Source of the DNA: Streptomyces sp. KMM 9044 | GTDB taxonomy: Bacteria; Actinomycetota; Actinomycetes; Streptomycetales; Streptomycetaceae | Assembly: GCF_024701375.2 (NCBI RefSeq) | Contig: NZ_CP113910.1 | Span: forward strand, 4,402,001-4,466,000 | DNA: 64,000 nucleotides | Direction of reading: 5' to 3' | Shown here: in pieces, positions 49,619 through 58,773 of the stretch | Position numbering within the stretch: position 1 is the stretch's first letter | How the letters are laid out: each line of letters opens with the position of its first letter | Program-made: the position numbers and the translations under genes | The notes under the pieces: model-generated | Seen by the model: the letters and a program-made list of their open reading frames with translations, nothing else | What the model was told of the DNA's origin: nothing | Database searches by the model: none

Positions 49619-51760
49619 GTGAACGCCGGCGACACCCCGGACGCGGTCGACCGGCTTCACCCCGTCGTCCTGCACCACATCGCCAACACCCTCGGCTGGC
49701 CCGATCTGCGGCCCCTCCAGAAGGCCGCCGTCCATCCGCTCATGGACGGCACGGACACGCTGCTCCTCGCCCCCACCGCCGGCGGCAAGACCGAAGCCGC
49801 AGCCTTCCCACTGCTGTCGAAAATGGCCCGGGCACGGTGGACGGGGACCTCGATCCTCTACGTGTGTCCGCTCAAGGCACTGCTCAACAACCTGCTGCCG
49901 CGCCTGGAGAGCTACACCTCCTGGCTCGGACGCTCCGCGGCTCTCTGGCACGGCGACGTCTCACAGACCCGACGCAAACGCATTCTGTGGGAGCGGCCCG
50001 ACATCCTGCTGACCACGCCGGAATCGCTGGAAGCGATGCTGGTCAGCGCACACGTCGATCACCGTGTCTTCTTCTCGGGACTGCGGGCGGTCGTCGTGGA
50101 CGAGGTCCATGCCTTCGCGGGCGACGACCGGGGCTGGCACCTCCTCGCCGTGCTGGAGCGCCTGGAGCGGGTCGCCGGCTGCCCGGTGCAGCGGATCGGC
50201 CTCTCCGCGACTGTGGGCAACCCCCCGCAGCTCCTGGCCTGGCTGCAGGGTTCCGGTGCCGGGAAACGGCCCTCACAGGTGGTCGACGTCAGCCGCTCCG
50301 CCCCGGCGGCCGCTCTCCCGCCGCCCGGAGACATCCAGCTCGACTACGTGGGCTCCCTGGAGAACGCCGCCGCCGTCATCGCCGCACTCCATCGAGGAGA
50401 GAAACGCCTGGTCTTCTGCGAGACTCGACGGCACGTCGAGAAGCTCGGCGAATGCCTGCGCGCCAAGGGCGTGACCACGTTCCTCTCGCACGCCTCCCTC
50501 GCGGCCGACGAGCGCCGACGCGCCGAGGAAGCGTTCGGTGAGGCGCGCGACTGCGTCATCGTCTCCACCAGCACCCTCGAACTCGGCATCGACGTGGGCG
50601 ACCTCGACCGCGTCGTCCAGATCGACGCCCCGTCCACCGTGGCGTCCTTCCTCCAACGCCTGGGCCGGACCGGCAGACGGCCGGGATCCACCCGCAACTG
50701 CCTCTTCCTCACCCTCGACGAGGACGGCCTGCTCACCGCCGCGGCCTTGCTCCTGCAGTGGTCACGGGGCTGGGTCGAACCAGTGGTGGCCCCACCCGAA
50801 CCCCGGCACATCGTCGCCCAGCAGGTACTCGCCCTCTGTCTGCAGGAGAAGACCGTCGGGGAACACCTCTGGCAGGAATGGTGGGGCGGACTGGGCCCCT
50901 TCGGGCCCCCGGCCGAACCGATCGTGAAACATCTGATCGGCGAGGGCTACTTGGAACGAGACGGCGGCATGCTGTTCATCGGTCCCGAAGCGGAGCAGCG
51001 CTTCGGCTACCGCCACTTCATGGACCTGACGGCGGTGTTCACCGCGGCACCGGAGTTCACCGTGCTCTTCGGCCGTAAGGAGATCGGATCGACCGACCCG
51101 GCCCTGCTGACCGAGAAAGTGGCCGGACCACGACGCCTCCTGCTGGCGGGACGCAGCTGGCAGGTCACCTACATCGACTGGTCCAGGCGCCGGTGCTTCG
51201 TCGAGCCCGTGGAGAGCGGAGGCAAGGCGCGGTGGGCCGGAGCGGGCTTCGCCCGGGGAGCCTCGTACGCACTCACACGCGGCGTTCGCGAAGTCCTGCT
51301 CGGCACCGATCCGCCCGTGACCCTGACACGCCGCGCGCACGACGCCCTGGCCGCAGCCCGCGAAAACGCCGTGGAACGCGTGCACCCGGGCGGAACCGTC
51401 GTCGTCCGTGGCGGTCGCGACACCGGCGTGCGCTGGTGGACCTGGGCCGGACAACGGGCGAACGCCACGCTCGCGGCCACTCTCAGCGAGATCGCCGACC
51501 CCCTCCAATACCCCACGGACGCCTGCATCCGCCTCCGGGAAGACCTGACAGCCACCGAATGGAAGCAGGCCAAGGCCCGGGCGGCGCAGCAGCTCAGCCT
51601 GCCCTCCGTGGATCCGCGTGCAGTGCGGGGGCTGAAGTTCGGCGCCGCCCTGCCGGAACGCCTCGCCACCGCCACGCTGGCCGTCCGCCTGGCGGATGCG
51701 GACAGGGCCGCCTCGGTCCTCGGGGAACCGGCCCGGTTCCCGGCGGCCCCGCCCTCCTGA
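49619..51760 (+). CDS. brxHI: BrxHI, Lhr-like DEAD/DEAH helicase of BREX type 2
   Basis: A 713-residue superfamily 2 helicase: Q-like LRPLQKAAV, Walker A LLAPTAGGKTEA, VCPLKALLNN (Ia), TTPESLEAML (Ib), VVVDEVHAF (II), IGLSATVG (III), LVFCETRRHVE, VSTSTLELGIDVGDLDRVVQ (V) and LQRLGRTGRRPG (VI). GTG 49619 is preferred because TGAGG lies 5 bp upstream; GTG 49613 is possible. It is the last BREX gene. Its final 109 bp, including the stop, are part of a tandem duplication whose second copy lies at 51854-51962. Confidence 0.88.
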   Translation: MNAGDTPDAVDRLHPVVLHHIANTLGWPDLRPLQKAAVHPLMDGTDTLLLAPTAGGKTEAAAFPLLSKMARARWTGTSILYVCPLKALLNNLLPRLESYTSWLGRSAALWHGDVSQTRRKRILWERPDILLTTPESLEAMLVSAHVDHRVFFSGLRAVVVDEVHAFAGDDRGWHLLAVLERLERVAGCPVQRIGLSATVGNPPQLLAWLQGSGAGKRPSQVVDVSRSAPAAALPPPGDIQLDYVGSLENAAAVIAALHRGEKRLVFCETRRHVEKLGECLRAKGVTTFLSHASLAADERRRAEEAFGEARDCVIVSTSTLELGIDVGDLDRVVQIDAPSTVASFLQRLGRTGRRPGSTRNCLFLTLDEDGLLTAAALLLQWSRGWVEPVVAPPEPRHIVAQQVLALCLQEKTVGEHLWQEWWGGLGPFGPPAEPIVKHLIGEGYLERDGGMLFIGPEAEQRFGYRHFMDLTAVFTAAPEFTVLFGRKEIGSTDPALLTEKVAGPRRLLLAGRSWQVTYIDWSRRRCFVEPVESGGKARWAGAGFARGASYALTRGVREVLLGTDPPVTLTRRAHDALAAARENAVERVHPGGTVVVRGGRDTGVRWWTWAGQRANATLAATLSEIADPLQYPTDACIRLREDLTATEWKQAKARAAQQLSLPSVDPRAVRGLKFGAALPERLATATLAVRLADADRAASVLGEPARFPAAPPS

Positions 51761-51853
51761 TCCACGGGCCTGCGCAGGCGGCAGGTCTCAGGAGTTGTAC
51801 GTACCCTGCGCCCGCTCCAGACCGTCGATCACCAGACACTCCACCGCGTCCGC
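51652..51853. repeat. 202-bp tandem direct repeat, copy 1
   Basis: Base-for-base equal to 51854-52055. It holds the real 3' end of brxHI (to 51760) and an orphan copy of the pth 3' end (51788-51853). The join between copies falls in GCGCCGG-like sequence shared by both ends, consistent with microhomology-mediated duplication. Confidence 0.9.
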
Positions 51854-52055
51854 GCCGGAACGCCTCGCCACCGCCACGCTGGCCGTCCGCCTGGCGGATG
51901 CGGACAGGGCCGCCTCGGTCCTCGGGGAACCGGCCCGGTTCCCGGCGGCCCCGCCCTCCTGATCCACGGGCCTGCGCAGGCGGCAGGTCTCAGGAGTTGT
52001 ACGTACCCTGCGCCCGCTCCAGACCGTCGATCACCAGACACTCCACCGCGTCCGC
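51854..52055. repeat. 202-bp tandem direct repeat, copy 2
   Basis: Holds an orphan copy of the last 35 codons of brxHI with its stop (51854-51962) and the real 3' end of pth (from 51990). Both genes therefore stay intact. Confidence 0.9.
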
Positions 52056-52586
52056 CGCCCGGTCCACGAAGTAGTCCAGCTCCTTGCGCTCCGCCGACGA
52101 GAAGTCCCGCAGCACGTAGTCCGCCACCGGCATCCGCCCCGGCGGACGCCCGATCCCGAACCGCACCCGGTGGTAGTCCGCACCGAACGCCTTCGTCATC
52201 GACTTCAGCCCGTTGTGGCCGTTGTCGCCGCCCCCCAGCTTCAGCCGCAGCGTCCCGTACTCGATGTCCAGCTCGTCGTGGACCGCCACCACCTGCGCCA
52301 CCGGCACCTTGTAGAACTCCCGCAGCGCGTTCACCGGCCCGCCCGACAGATTCATGAACGACGTCGGCTTCGCCAGGATCACCCGCCGGTTCGCCGGCCC
52401 CGGCGGCCCGATCCGGCCCTCCACGACCTGCGCCTGCGCCTTTCCGGCCCGCTTGAAGCGGCCCGAGATCCGCTCCGCCAGCAGGTCCGCCACCATGAAC
52501 CCCACGTTGTGCCGGTTCCCGGCGTACTCCGGCCCCGGATTGCCCAGCCCCGCAACCAGCCAGACAGCCGCCGCATCGGTCGTCAC
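51990..52586 (-). CDS. pth: Peptidyl-tRNA hydrolase Pth
   Basis: A 198-residue essential enzyme that frees tRNA from peptidyl-t[21 protein letters not shown] with the catalytic His, [20 protein letters not shown] and [12 protein letters not shown] are present. It lies downstream of rplY in the usual actinobacterial order. It marks the right border of the defence island; its last 66 bp are in the tandem duplication but the gene is complete. Confidence 0.96.
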   Translation of the reverse strand: MTTDAAAVWLVAGLGNPGPEYAGNRHNVGFMVADLLAERISGRFKRAGKAQAQVVEGRIGPPGPANRRVILAKPTSFMNLSGGPVNALREFYKVPVAQVVAVHDELDIEYGTLRLKLGGGDNGHNGLKSMTKAFGADYHRVRFGIGRPPGRMPVADYVLRDFSSAERKELDYFVDRAADAVECLVIDGLERAQGTYNS

Positions 52587-52726
52587 GTCGATGTCTCCTT
52601 CGTCCCGCGTCCGCGTCCGCGTCTCGTCCTCGGTCCCGTCCCCGTGCGCGCGTCGGCCGCTGCCCCCGGCACGGGGACAGCGGCCGACGCGCAGTGGAGA
52701 CCGCGTAGCGAAGACTACGAGGAGGA

Positions 52727-53314
52727 TCAGGCCTCGGCGGCCTCGTCCCCGTCACCCTCCGCGGACTCCTCGGCCTGCGCGGACAGGACCTGCAGCACCA
52801 CGGTGTCCTCGTCCACCGCCAGCGTCGTACCGGCCGGCAGCTTCACGTCCTTGGCGAGCACCGCGTCACCGGCCGTCAGGCCCTCGATCGAGATGGTCAC
52901 GCCCTCCGGGATGTGCGTCGCCTCGGTCTCGACCGGCAGCGCGGACAGGACGTGCTCCAGCAGGTTGCCGCCCGGTGCCAGCTCACCCTCGGTGTTCACG
53001 AAGATCTCGACGGTGACCTTCTCGCCGCTCTTCACCTTCAGCAGGTCGACGTGCTCCAGGAAACCCTTGATCGCGTCACGCTGCACGGCCTTCGGGATCG
53101 CCAGCTGGCTGCCCTCACCGTCGACGGCCAGATTGATCAGCACGTTCGGCGTACGCAGCGCCAGCAGCAGCTCGTGGCCCGGCAGCGTCACGTGCAGCGG
53201 CTCGAGGCCACGCTCGTACACCACGCCCGGAACCTTGCCCTCACGACGGATACGACGCGCCGCACCCTTGCCGAACTCGCGCCGCGTCTCCGCGTGCAGC
53301 TTCACCTCGGACAT
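52727..53314 (-). CDS. rplY: 50S ribosomal protein L25/general stress protein Ctc
   Basis: A 195-residue long form of bL25 (Ctc): N-terminal L25 domain ([20 protein letters not shown], then [11 protein letters not shown]) binding 5S rRNA, plus the C-terminal TL5-like beta domain ([19 protein letters not shown]) and an acidic Ala/Glu tail. ATG 53314 is chosen because GAGGAG lies 8 bp upstream; GTGs just upstream are possible. Located between prs and pth as in other actinobacteria. Confidence 0.94.
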   Translation of the reverse strand: MSEVKLHAETRREFGKGAARRIRREGKVPGVVYERGLEPLHVTLPGHELLLALRTPNVLINLAVDGEGSQLAIPKAVQRDAIKGFLEHVDLLKVKSGEKVTVEIFVNTEGELAPGGNLLEHVLSALPVETEATHIPEGVTISIEGLTAGDAVLAKDVKLPAGTTLAVDEDTVVLQVLSAQAEESAEGDGDEAAEA

Positions 53315-53344
53315 GCTCACCACTCCTCGAAGTCAGAAACCGTT

Positions 53345-53378
53345 GGGGATACCCCCGCTCCGTGGAGCTTGGGGAAGG
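53345..53378. repeat. Intergenic short-repeat-like element
   Basis: GGGGATACCCCCGCTCCGTG then GAGCTTGGGGAAGG. It resembles the intergenic repeats of Streptomyces that pair GGGGTACCCCC with AGCTTGGGGGA. One copy only, so tentative. Confidence 0.3.
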
Positions 53379-53553
53379 TCACCCGGCCACGAACGGCCTG
53401 CTACGAAGAGCGCGTCGATAACGGACCGCCGTACTCCGCCCCTCACGAAGCGGTACGGCCTCCCTCGCCGAGCAACTGGAGCAGTCTACTCGGAGAGGGG
53501 GGCCCTACCCAAAACGATCAGCCGGGGCGCCGGCGGAACCCGGAGCGGAACCC

Positions 53554-54534
53554 TTACCGCTCGTCGAACAGGCTCGTCACCGAACCGTCCTCGAACACCT
53601 CGCGCACCGCACTCGCGATCGTCGGCGCGATCGACAGCACCGTGATCTTGTCCAGGTCGCCGCTCAGCTCACCCGGCGTCGGCAGCGTGTCCGTGAACAC
53701 GAACTCGCTCACCCGCGAGTTCTTCAGCCGGTCCGCCGCCGGACCCGACAGCACGCCGTGCGTCGCCGTCACGATCACGTCCTCCGCACCGTGCGCGAAC
53801 AACGCGTCCGCCGCGGCGCAGATCGTGCCACCCGTGTCGATCATGTCGTCCACCAGGACGCACACGCGGCCCTTCACCTCGCCGACCACCTCGTGGACCG
53901 TGACCTGATTCGCCACGTCCTTGTCCCGCCGCTTGTGCACGATCGCCAGCGGCGCACCCAGACGGTCGCACCAGCGGTCCGCCACCCGCACGCGCCCCGC
54001 GTCCGGCGACACCACCGTCAGCTTCTCCCGGTCCACCTTCGTGCCCACGTAGTCCGCCAGCAGCGGCAGCGCGAACAGGTGATCCACCGGACCGTCGAAG
54101 AAGCCCTGGATCTGGTCCGTGTGCAGATCCACCGTCAGTACCCGGGTCGCCCCCGCGGTCTTCATCAGGTCCGCGATCAGGCGCGCCGAGATCGGTTCAC
54201 GCCCACGGTGCTTCTTGTCCTGCCGCGCGTAACCGTAGAACGGCACGATGACGGTGATCGACCTTGCCGACGCACGCTTCAACGCGTCGATCATGATCAA
54301 CTGCTCCATGATCCACTTGTTGATCGGCGCCGTGTGGCTCTGGATCAGGAAACAGTCCGCCCCACGGGCCGACTCCTCGTACCGCACATAGATCTCGCCG
54401 TTGGCGAAGTCGAAGGCCCTCGTCGGCACCACCCCGACACCCAGTACGCGGGCGACCTCCTCGGCAAGCTCGGGGTGGGCGCGGCCGGAGAAGAACATCA
54501 TCTTCTTCTGGCCGGTCGTCTTGATCCCGGTCAC
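53554..54534 (-). CDS. prs: Ribose-phosphate pyrophosphokinase (PRPP synthetase)
   Basis: A 326-residue class I PRPP synthase: MMFFSGRAHPELAEEVA, FANGEIYVR, VPFYGYARQDKKHRGREPIS (ATP loop), VDLHTDQIQGFF, SPDAGRVRVAD, and the PRPP-binding VLVDDMIDTGGTI. It supplies PRPP for nucleotides, His and Trp. It lies 153 bp downstream of glmU, the classic glmU-prs order. Confidence 0.97.
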   Translation of the reverse strand: MTGIKTTGQKKMMFFSGRAHPELAEEVARVLGVGVVPTRAFDFANGEIYVRYEESARGADCFLIQSHTAPINKWIMEQLIMIDALKRASARSITVIVPFYGYARQDKKHRGREPISARLIADLMKTAGATRVLTVDLHTDQIQGFFDGPVDHLFALPLLADYVGTKVDREKLTVVSPDAGRVRVADRWCDRLGAPLAIVHKRRDKDVANQVTVHEVVGEVKGRVCVLVDDMIDTGGTICAAADALFAHGAEDVIVTATHGVLSGPAADRLKNSRVSEFVFTDTLPTPGELSGDLDKITVLSIAPTIASAVREVFEDGSVTSLFDER

Positions 54535-54687
54535 AGCACTATCTCCTCAGAGGTGTCGCAGAAACTCGCGGCTCGACGGCGAGAGATCCCCCGGACCGCT
54601 CAGGCGGCACACGAAAGGTCATCTCACCTGATGGGGTGCGGATGTGCACTTATCACGATACGACGACTCTGGCGCACCGCTTTCCGG

Positions 54688-56136
54688 TCAATCCTGCCCG
54701 GCCGACTCCCGGGCAGCCTCCTCCGCGGCCCTCGCGGCAGCGCTCCCCGGACGCTTGCGAGCCACCCAGCCCTCGATGTTCCGCTGTTGGCCCCGGGCCA
54801 CAGCCAGCGAGCCGGGCGGTACGTCCTTCGTGATCGCAGAGCCGGCGGCAGTGTAAGCACCGTCCCCGACGGTGACAGGTGCCACGAACATGTTGTCCGC
54901 CCCGGTCCGGCAGTGCGACCCGACCGTCGTGTGATATTTGTCCTGCCCGTCGTAGTTCACGAACACGCTCGCCGCACCGATGTTCGAGAAATCGCCGATC
55001 GTCGCGTCCCCCACGTACGACAGATGCGGAATCTTCGTCCCCTCGCCGATCGACGCGTTCTTCGTCTCCACGTACGTGCCGATCTTTCCCTTGCGGCCCA
55101 GCCGCGTCCCCGGACGCAGGTACGCGAACGGACCCACCGAAGCCTCCGGGCCGACCTCCGCACCCGACGCCACCGTGTTGTCCACCCTCGCGCCGGCCCC
55201 CACCCGGGTGTCCGTCAGCCGTGCGTTCGGCCCCACCTCGCACCCCTCGGCGAGATGCGTCGCGCCGTGCAGCTGCGTCCCCGGGTGCACCACCACGTCC
55301 CGCCCGAACGTCACCGTGACGTCCACCCACGTCGTGGCGGGGTCGACGACCGTGACCCCGGAGAGCATGGCAGCGGTCAGCAGCCGGTCGTTGAGGATCC
55401 GCCGCGCCTGGGACAACTGCACCCGGTTGTTGATTCCCGCGATCTCCCGGTGGTCGCCCGCCACCGACGCACCCACCCGGTGCCCCGCCCCACGCAGAAT
55501 CCCCAGCACGTCCGTCAGGTACTCCTCACCCTGACTGTTGTCCGTCCGCACCCTCTTCAACGCATCCGCCAACAACACGCCGTCGAACGCGAACACACCC
55601 GAATTGATCTCCCGGATCGCCCGCTGCTCCTCGGACGCGTCCTTGTGCTCCACGATCGCCGTCACCGCACCCGAGGCCGCGTCCCGCACGATCCGCCCGT
55701 ACCCCGTCGCGTCGGGCACCTCGGCCGTCAGCACCGTCACCGCGTTCCCGTCCGCGGAATGCGTGGCCGACAGCCGCCGCAACGTCTCACCGGTCAGCAG
55801 CGGAGTGTCACCGCAGACCACCACCACGGTCCCGTCCACGGAGCCGCCCAGCTCCTCCAGCCCCCTCCGCACCGCGTGCCCGGTGCCGTTCTGCTCCGCC
55901 TGGACGGCGGCACGTACGTCGGGGGCGACCTCGGCGAGGTGCGCGATCACCTGCTCGCGTGCGTGCCCCACGACGACGACCAGGTTCTCCGGCTCCAGCT
56001 CACCGGAGGCGGCCAGCACGTGACCCACCAGGGAACGGCCGCAGATGTCGTGCAGGACCTTCGGAGTGGCCGACTTCATACGGGTGCCCTCGCCCGCTGC
56101 GAGAACGACGACGGCTGCCGGGCGATTGGCGCTCAC
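54688..56136 (-). CDS. glmU: Bifunctional GlmU (GlcN-1-P acetyltransferase / GlcNAc-1-P uridylyltransferase)
   Basis: A 482-residue protein making UDP-GlcNAc for peptidoglycan. N-terminal uridylyltransferase: [14 protein letters not shown] and GHVLAASG, then [17 protein letters not shown]-terminal left-handed beta-helix acetyltransferase: [66 protein letters not shown] 56136 with GAAGGG upstream is the likely start; the frame is open further but without homology. A Ser/Glu-rich C-terminal tail follows. Confidence 0.96.
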   Translation of the reverse strand: MSANRPAAVVVLAAGEGTRMKSATPKVLHDICGRSLVGHVLAASGELEPENLVVVVGHAREQVIAHLAEVAPDVRAAVQAEQNGTGHAVRRGLEELGGSVDGTVVVVCGDTPLLTGETLRRLSATHSADGNAVTVLTAEVPDATGYGRIVRDAASGAVTAIVEHKDASEEQRAIREINSGVFAFDGVLLADALKRVRTDNSQGEEYLTDVLGILRGAGHRVGASVAGDHREIAGINNRVQLSQARRILNDRLLTAAMLSGVTVVDPATTWVDVTVTFGRDVVVHPGTQLHGATHLAEGCEVGPNARLTDTRVGAGARVDNTVASGAEVGPEASVGPFAYLRPGTRLGRKGKIGTYVETKNASIGEGTKIPHLSYVGDATIGDFSNIGAASVFVNYDGQDKYHTTVGSHCRTGADNMFVAPVTVGDGAYTAAGSAITKDVPPGSLAVARGQQRNIEGWVARKRPGSAAARAAEEAARESAGQD

Positions 56137-56208
56137 AAGGATGCCCTTCGGCTGTAAGGGGGAGGGGGGACATCCGCAGGATACCGGGGTGGGTGTGGGG
56201 GGACATGG

Positions 56209-56242
56209 GTGCGGGCCCCGACCTGGAGGTCGGGGCCCGCAC
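56209..56242 (-). terminator. Hairpin between tRNA-Gln and glmU
   Basis: A 16-bp perfect stem (GTGCGGGCCCCGACCT with its complement) with a 2-nt centre, 10 bp downstream of the tRNA on the minus strand. Likely the tRNA terminator. Confidence 0.8.
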
Positions 56243-56251
56243 GCGAGGAGC

Positions 56252-56323
56252 TCCCCCATCAGGATTTGAACCTGAACTTAAGGGACCAAAACCCTCAGTG
56301 CTGCCTGGTTACACCATGGGGGA
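56252..56323 (-). tRNA. tRNA-Gln (UUG)
   Basis: 72 nt on the minus strand. The acceptor stem TCCCCCA pairs with TGGGGGA; the T-loop region is CAGGTTCAAATCCTG; the anticodon loop TTTTGGT in the GAGGG/CCCTT stem gives anticodon TTG. CCA is not encoded, as usual in Streptomyces. Confidence 0.93.
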
Positions 56324-56717
56324 CGGAGCTCGAGCCGACCGGACATCCGGTGGGGCTGTCGAGTCGGCACCCAACACTATGCCGTACCAAGAGCCTTCGA
56401 TGCGACGGTACGGGTCGGCACCCTTGAGGACTTCGGTCACGAGGCGCCCCTGACGGGGCCGCCCGCGTTCTCGCGTGCCGCCTCGGAACGGGGCCGCCCA
56501 AGTGCCGTCGGGGCCTTCGGGGCGGGTGCGCCCGCCCGGTGCGTGTGCCGCAGGCGTACCATTCGGGCGGAATGTGGGCTTCCGGGTCGAACGGCGTACG
56601 GTTCGGTAGTTCGGGGGATTTCGGGGTGTATCGCATCTGAACGGTCACGGGATGTGGCGGGGGCCAGTCGGGGAAAGTCCCCGGAAATCCGGCACCGGGC
56701 GCCTTTAGGGTGGAGGC
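56324..56717. other. Intergenic region between tRNA-Gln and the histidine kinase gene
   Basis: About 394 bp with divergent promoters expected for the tRNA (minus) and the kinase (plus). No gene with plausible coding features and no clear consensus promoter can be named. Confidence 0.4.
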
Positions 56718-58037
56718 ATGACCACGACGGGGGAAGACCATGTGACGGCCCGTGGAGGGCCGTGGTGGTGGGGCAGACGGCGTAGTGCCGTGCTGGATGT
56801 GAGCCTTGCGGTGGTGTCCGCGCTGGAGTGCGGGCTGGAGGGGATTCCGTTCGCGCGGGACGCGGGGATTCCGGTGGCCGTGGGGGTGCTGTTCGGGTTG
56901 CTGGCGGGGTCGGTGCTGGTGGTGCGGCGGCACTGGCCGATCGCCGTGGTGCTGGTGGTGATCGCCATCACGCCGGCACAGATGGGCTTTCTGATGGGCC
57001 TGGTGGGTCTGTACACGCTGGCGGCGTCGGAGTTGCCGCGCCGGATCACCGTGTCGCTGGCGGGGATGTCGCTGGTGGGGACGTTCATCGCGACGTTGGT
57101 GCGGGTGCGCCAGGACATGGCGCGGGGGGAGTTGGAGCTGGGGGACTGGTTCGTTCCGTTCGCGTCGATCACGACGTCGGTGGGGCTGACCGCGCCGCCG
57201 GTGCTGCTGGGGCTGTACGTGGGGGCGCGGCGGCGGTTGATGGAGAGTCTGCGGGAGCGGGCGGACAGTCTGGAGCGGGAGCTTCAGTTGCTGGCGGAGC
57301 GGGCCGAGGAGCGGGCCGAGTGGGCGCGCAACGAGGAGCGGACGCGGATCGCGCGGGAGATGCATGACGTGGTCGCGCATCGGGTGAGTCTGATGGTGGT
57401 GCATGCGGCGGCGTTGCAGGCGGTGGCGCGGAAGGATCCGGAGAAGGCGGTGAAGAACGCCGCGTTGGTGGGGGACATGGGCCGGCAGGCGTTGACGGAG
57501 CTGCGGGAGATGCTCGGGGTGCTGCGCTCCGGCGGGGACGGTGCGCAGCGGGGCGCGGGGGTCTCGGTGCCGTTGGCGGCGGTGGGCGTGGCGGCGGCCG
57601 CGGCGGCGTCGCGGGCGGTGAGTGAGGAGCGGCCCGGTGGGGGTGAGGGGCCGAGTCTCTCGGAGATAGACGAGCTGGTGGGGCAGTCGGCGGCTGCGGG
57701 GATGGTGGTGGCCCTGCGGGTGGAGGGGGAGGGCCGGTCGTACGCGGGGGAGGTGGAGTCGACGGCGTACCGGGTGGTGCAGGAGGCGCTGACGAATGTG
57801 CACAAGCACGCGCCGGGGGCGAAGACGTATGTGCGGCTGGCGCATCGGGTGTCGGAGATCGCGATGCAGGTGGAGAACGGGCCGCCGCCGCAGGCGGGGT
57901 CGTCGGCGCGGTTGCCGTCGGGTGGGAACGGTCTGGTGGGGATGAAGGAGCGGGTGTCGGCGCTGGGTGGGGTGTTCGTCTCGGGGCCGACGGAGGCGGG
58001 GGGTTTCCGGGTGTCGGCGGTGATTCCGGCGTCGTAG
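56718..58037 (+). CDS. Sensor histidine kinase (HisKA_3/NarX type)
   Basis: A 439-residue membrane kinase. There are about five N-terminal helices (LDVSLAVVSALECGLE, VAVGVLFGLLAGSVLVV, IAVVLVVIAITPAQMGF and others), then a coiled coil (LRERADSLERELQLLAERAE). The phosphoacceptor segment EERTRIAREMHDVVAHRVSL has His near residue 216. The ATPase domain shows VQEALTNVHKHAPGA (N box) and GNGLVGMKERVSALGG (G box). Such kinases normally pair with a LuxR-type regulator, but none is adjacent here. Confidence 0.9.
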   Translation: MTTTGEDHVTARGGPWWWGRRRSAVLDVSLAVVSALECGLEGIPFARDAGIPVAVGVLFGLLAGSVLVVRRHWPIAVVLVVIAITPAQMGFLMGLVGLYTLAASELPRRITVSLAGMSLVGTFIATLVRVRQDMARGELELGDWFVPFASITTSVGLTAPPVLLGLYVGARRRLMESLRERADSLERELQLLAERAEERAEWARNEERTRIAREMHDVVAHRVSLMVVHAAALQAVARKDPEKAVKNAALVGDMGRQALTELREMLGVLRSGGDGAQRGAGVSVPLAAVGVAAAAAASRAVSEERPGGGEGPSLSEIDELVGQSAAAGMVVALRVEGEGRSYAGEVESTAYRVVQEALTNVHKHAPGAKTYVRLAHRVSEIAMQVENGPPPQAGSSARLPSGGNGLVGMKERVSALGGVFVSGPTEAGGFRVSAVIPAS

Positions 58038-58131
58038 GGCGGGCGACGTCCGGGACCGGCGTCCGGCAACGGCGACTGGTGCCCGGCAGCCGGCGAACGG
58101 CGGCCGGGTGTCCGGCGGGCGGGGTGGCCGG

Positions 58132-58773
58132 TCAGCCTGTGGTGAGGCGGGTGGGTTCGGTGCCGGAGACGAGGGTGGTGAGGCCCTGGTCGATGTGGTG
58201 GCCGAGGTACCAGTCGCCGGTGTGGTCGAGGGCGTAGACGCGGCCTTCGGTGTCGATGGCGACGAGGGTGTGGGTGTCGGGGTCGGCGCCGACGGGGCAG
58301 ACGTCGGTGTCGAGTGCGCGGCCGAGGTCGCCGAGTGTGCGGGCCATGTGGAGGCCGTGGAGGGGATCGAGGTGGAGGGTGGAGGGGGCGAGTTGGCGGC
58401 CGGGGCCGGTGGGGGTGATGTGGAGTCCGCCGAATTCTGCCCAGGCCTCGACGGCGGCGGGGAAGACCGTGTGGCGGTGTCCTGCGGGCGAGGTGTGGTC
58501 GCGCAGGGTGTCGGCCCAGATTTCGGCTTGTCTGATGTCCCAGTGTCCTGGTTGCCAGCCGGCGGTGCGCAGGGCGGTGGCGACGGCGTCGGGGAAGCGG
58601 TGTGAGATTCCCCCCGGTTCGGGTGGGGCCGGGTGGTTGGGGGAGGGGGCGTGGTCGGTGCGCATCTGCCGTTCGTCCGTCGTGGTGGTGGTGCGGCCGG
58701 TGGGGCGTGGGGGCCGGCCGGGGTGGTGGGTGCGTGTGTCAGGGGTGGGTACGGATCGGGCGTGCGGAATCAC
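58132..58773 (-). CDS. SUKH-3 domain protein (immunity-type)
   Basis: A 213-residue protein; the first 55 residues are low complexity and the true start may lie further in. The SUKH-3 core shows HRFPDAVATALRTAGWQPGH, FPAAVEAWAEFGGLHI, LDTDVCPVGADPDTHTLVAI and GRVYALDHTGDWYLG. SUKH proteins are immunity factors against nuclease and deaminase toxins. Its start overlaps the stop of the deaminase gene upstream (58770-58773), so the two are translated together. Confidence 0.82.
   Translation of the reverse strand: MIPHARSVPTPDTRTHHPGRPPRPTGRTTTTTDERQMRTDHAPSPNHPAPPEPGGISHRFPDAVATALRTAGWQPGHWDIRQAEIWADTLRDHTSPAGHRHTVFPAAVEAWAEFGGLHITPTGPGRQLAPSTLHLDPLHGLHMARTLGDLGRALDTDVCPVGADPDTHTLVAIDTEGRVYALDHTGDWYLGHHIDQGLTTLVSGTEPTRLTTG

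Noticed and set aside
51854..51962. Second copy of the brxHI end considered as a separate small gene
   Set aside because: It is only the duplicated 3' end, without a start or ribosome-binding site.
51652..52055. The 202-bp repeat considered as att sites of an integrated element
   Set aside because: The copies are adjacent with nothing between them, and no integrase gene lies nearby.
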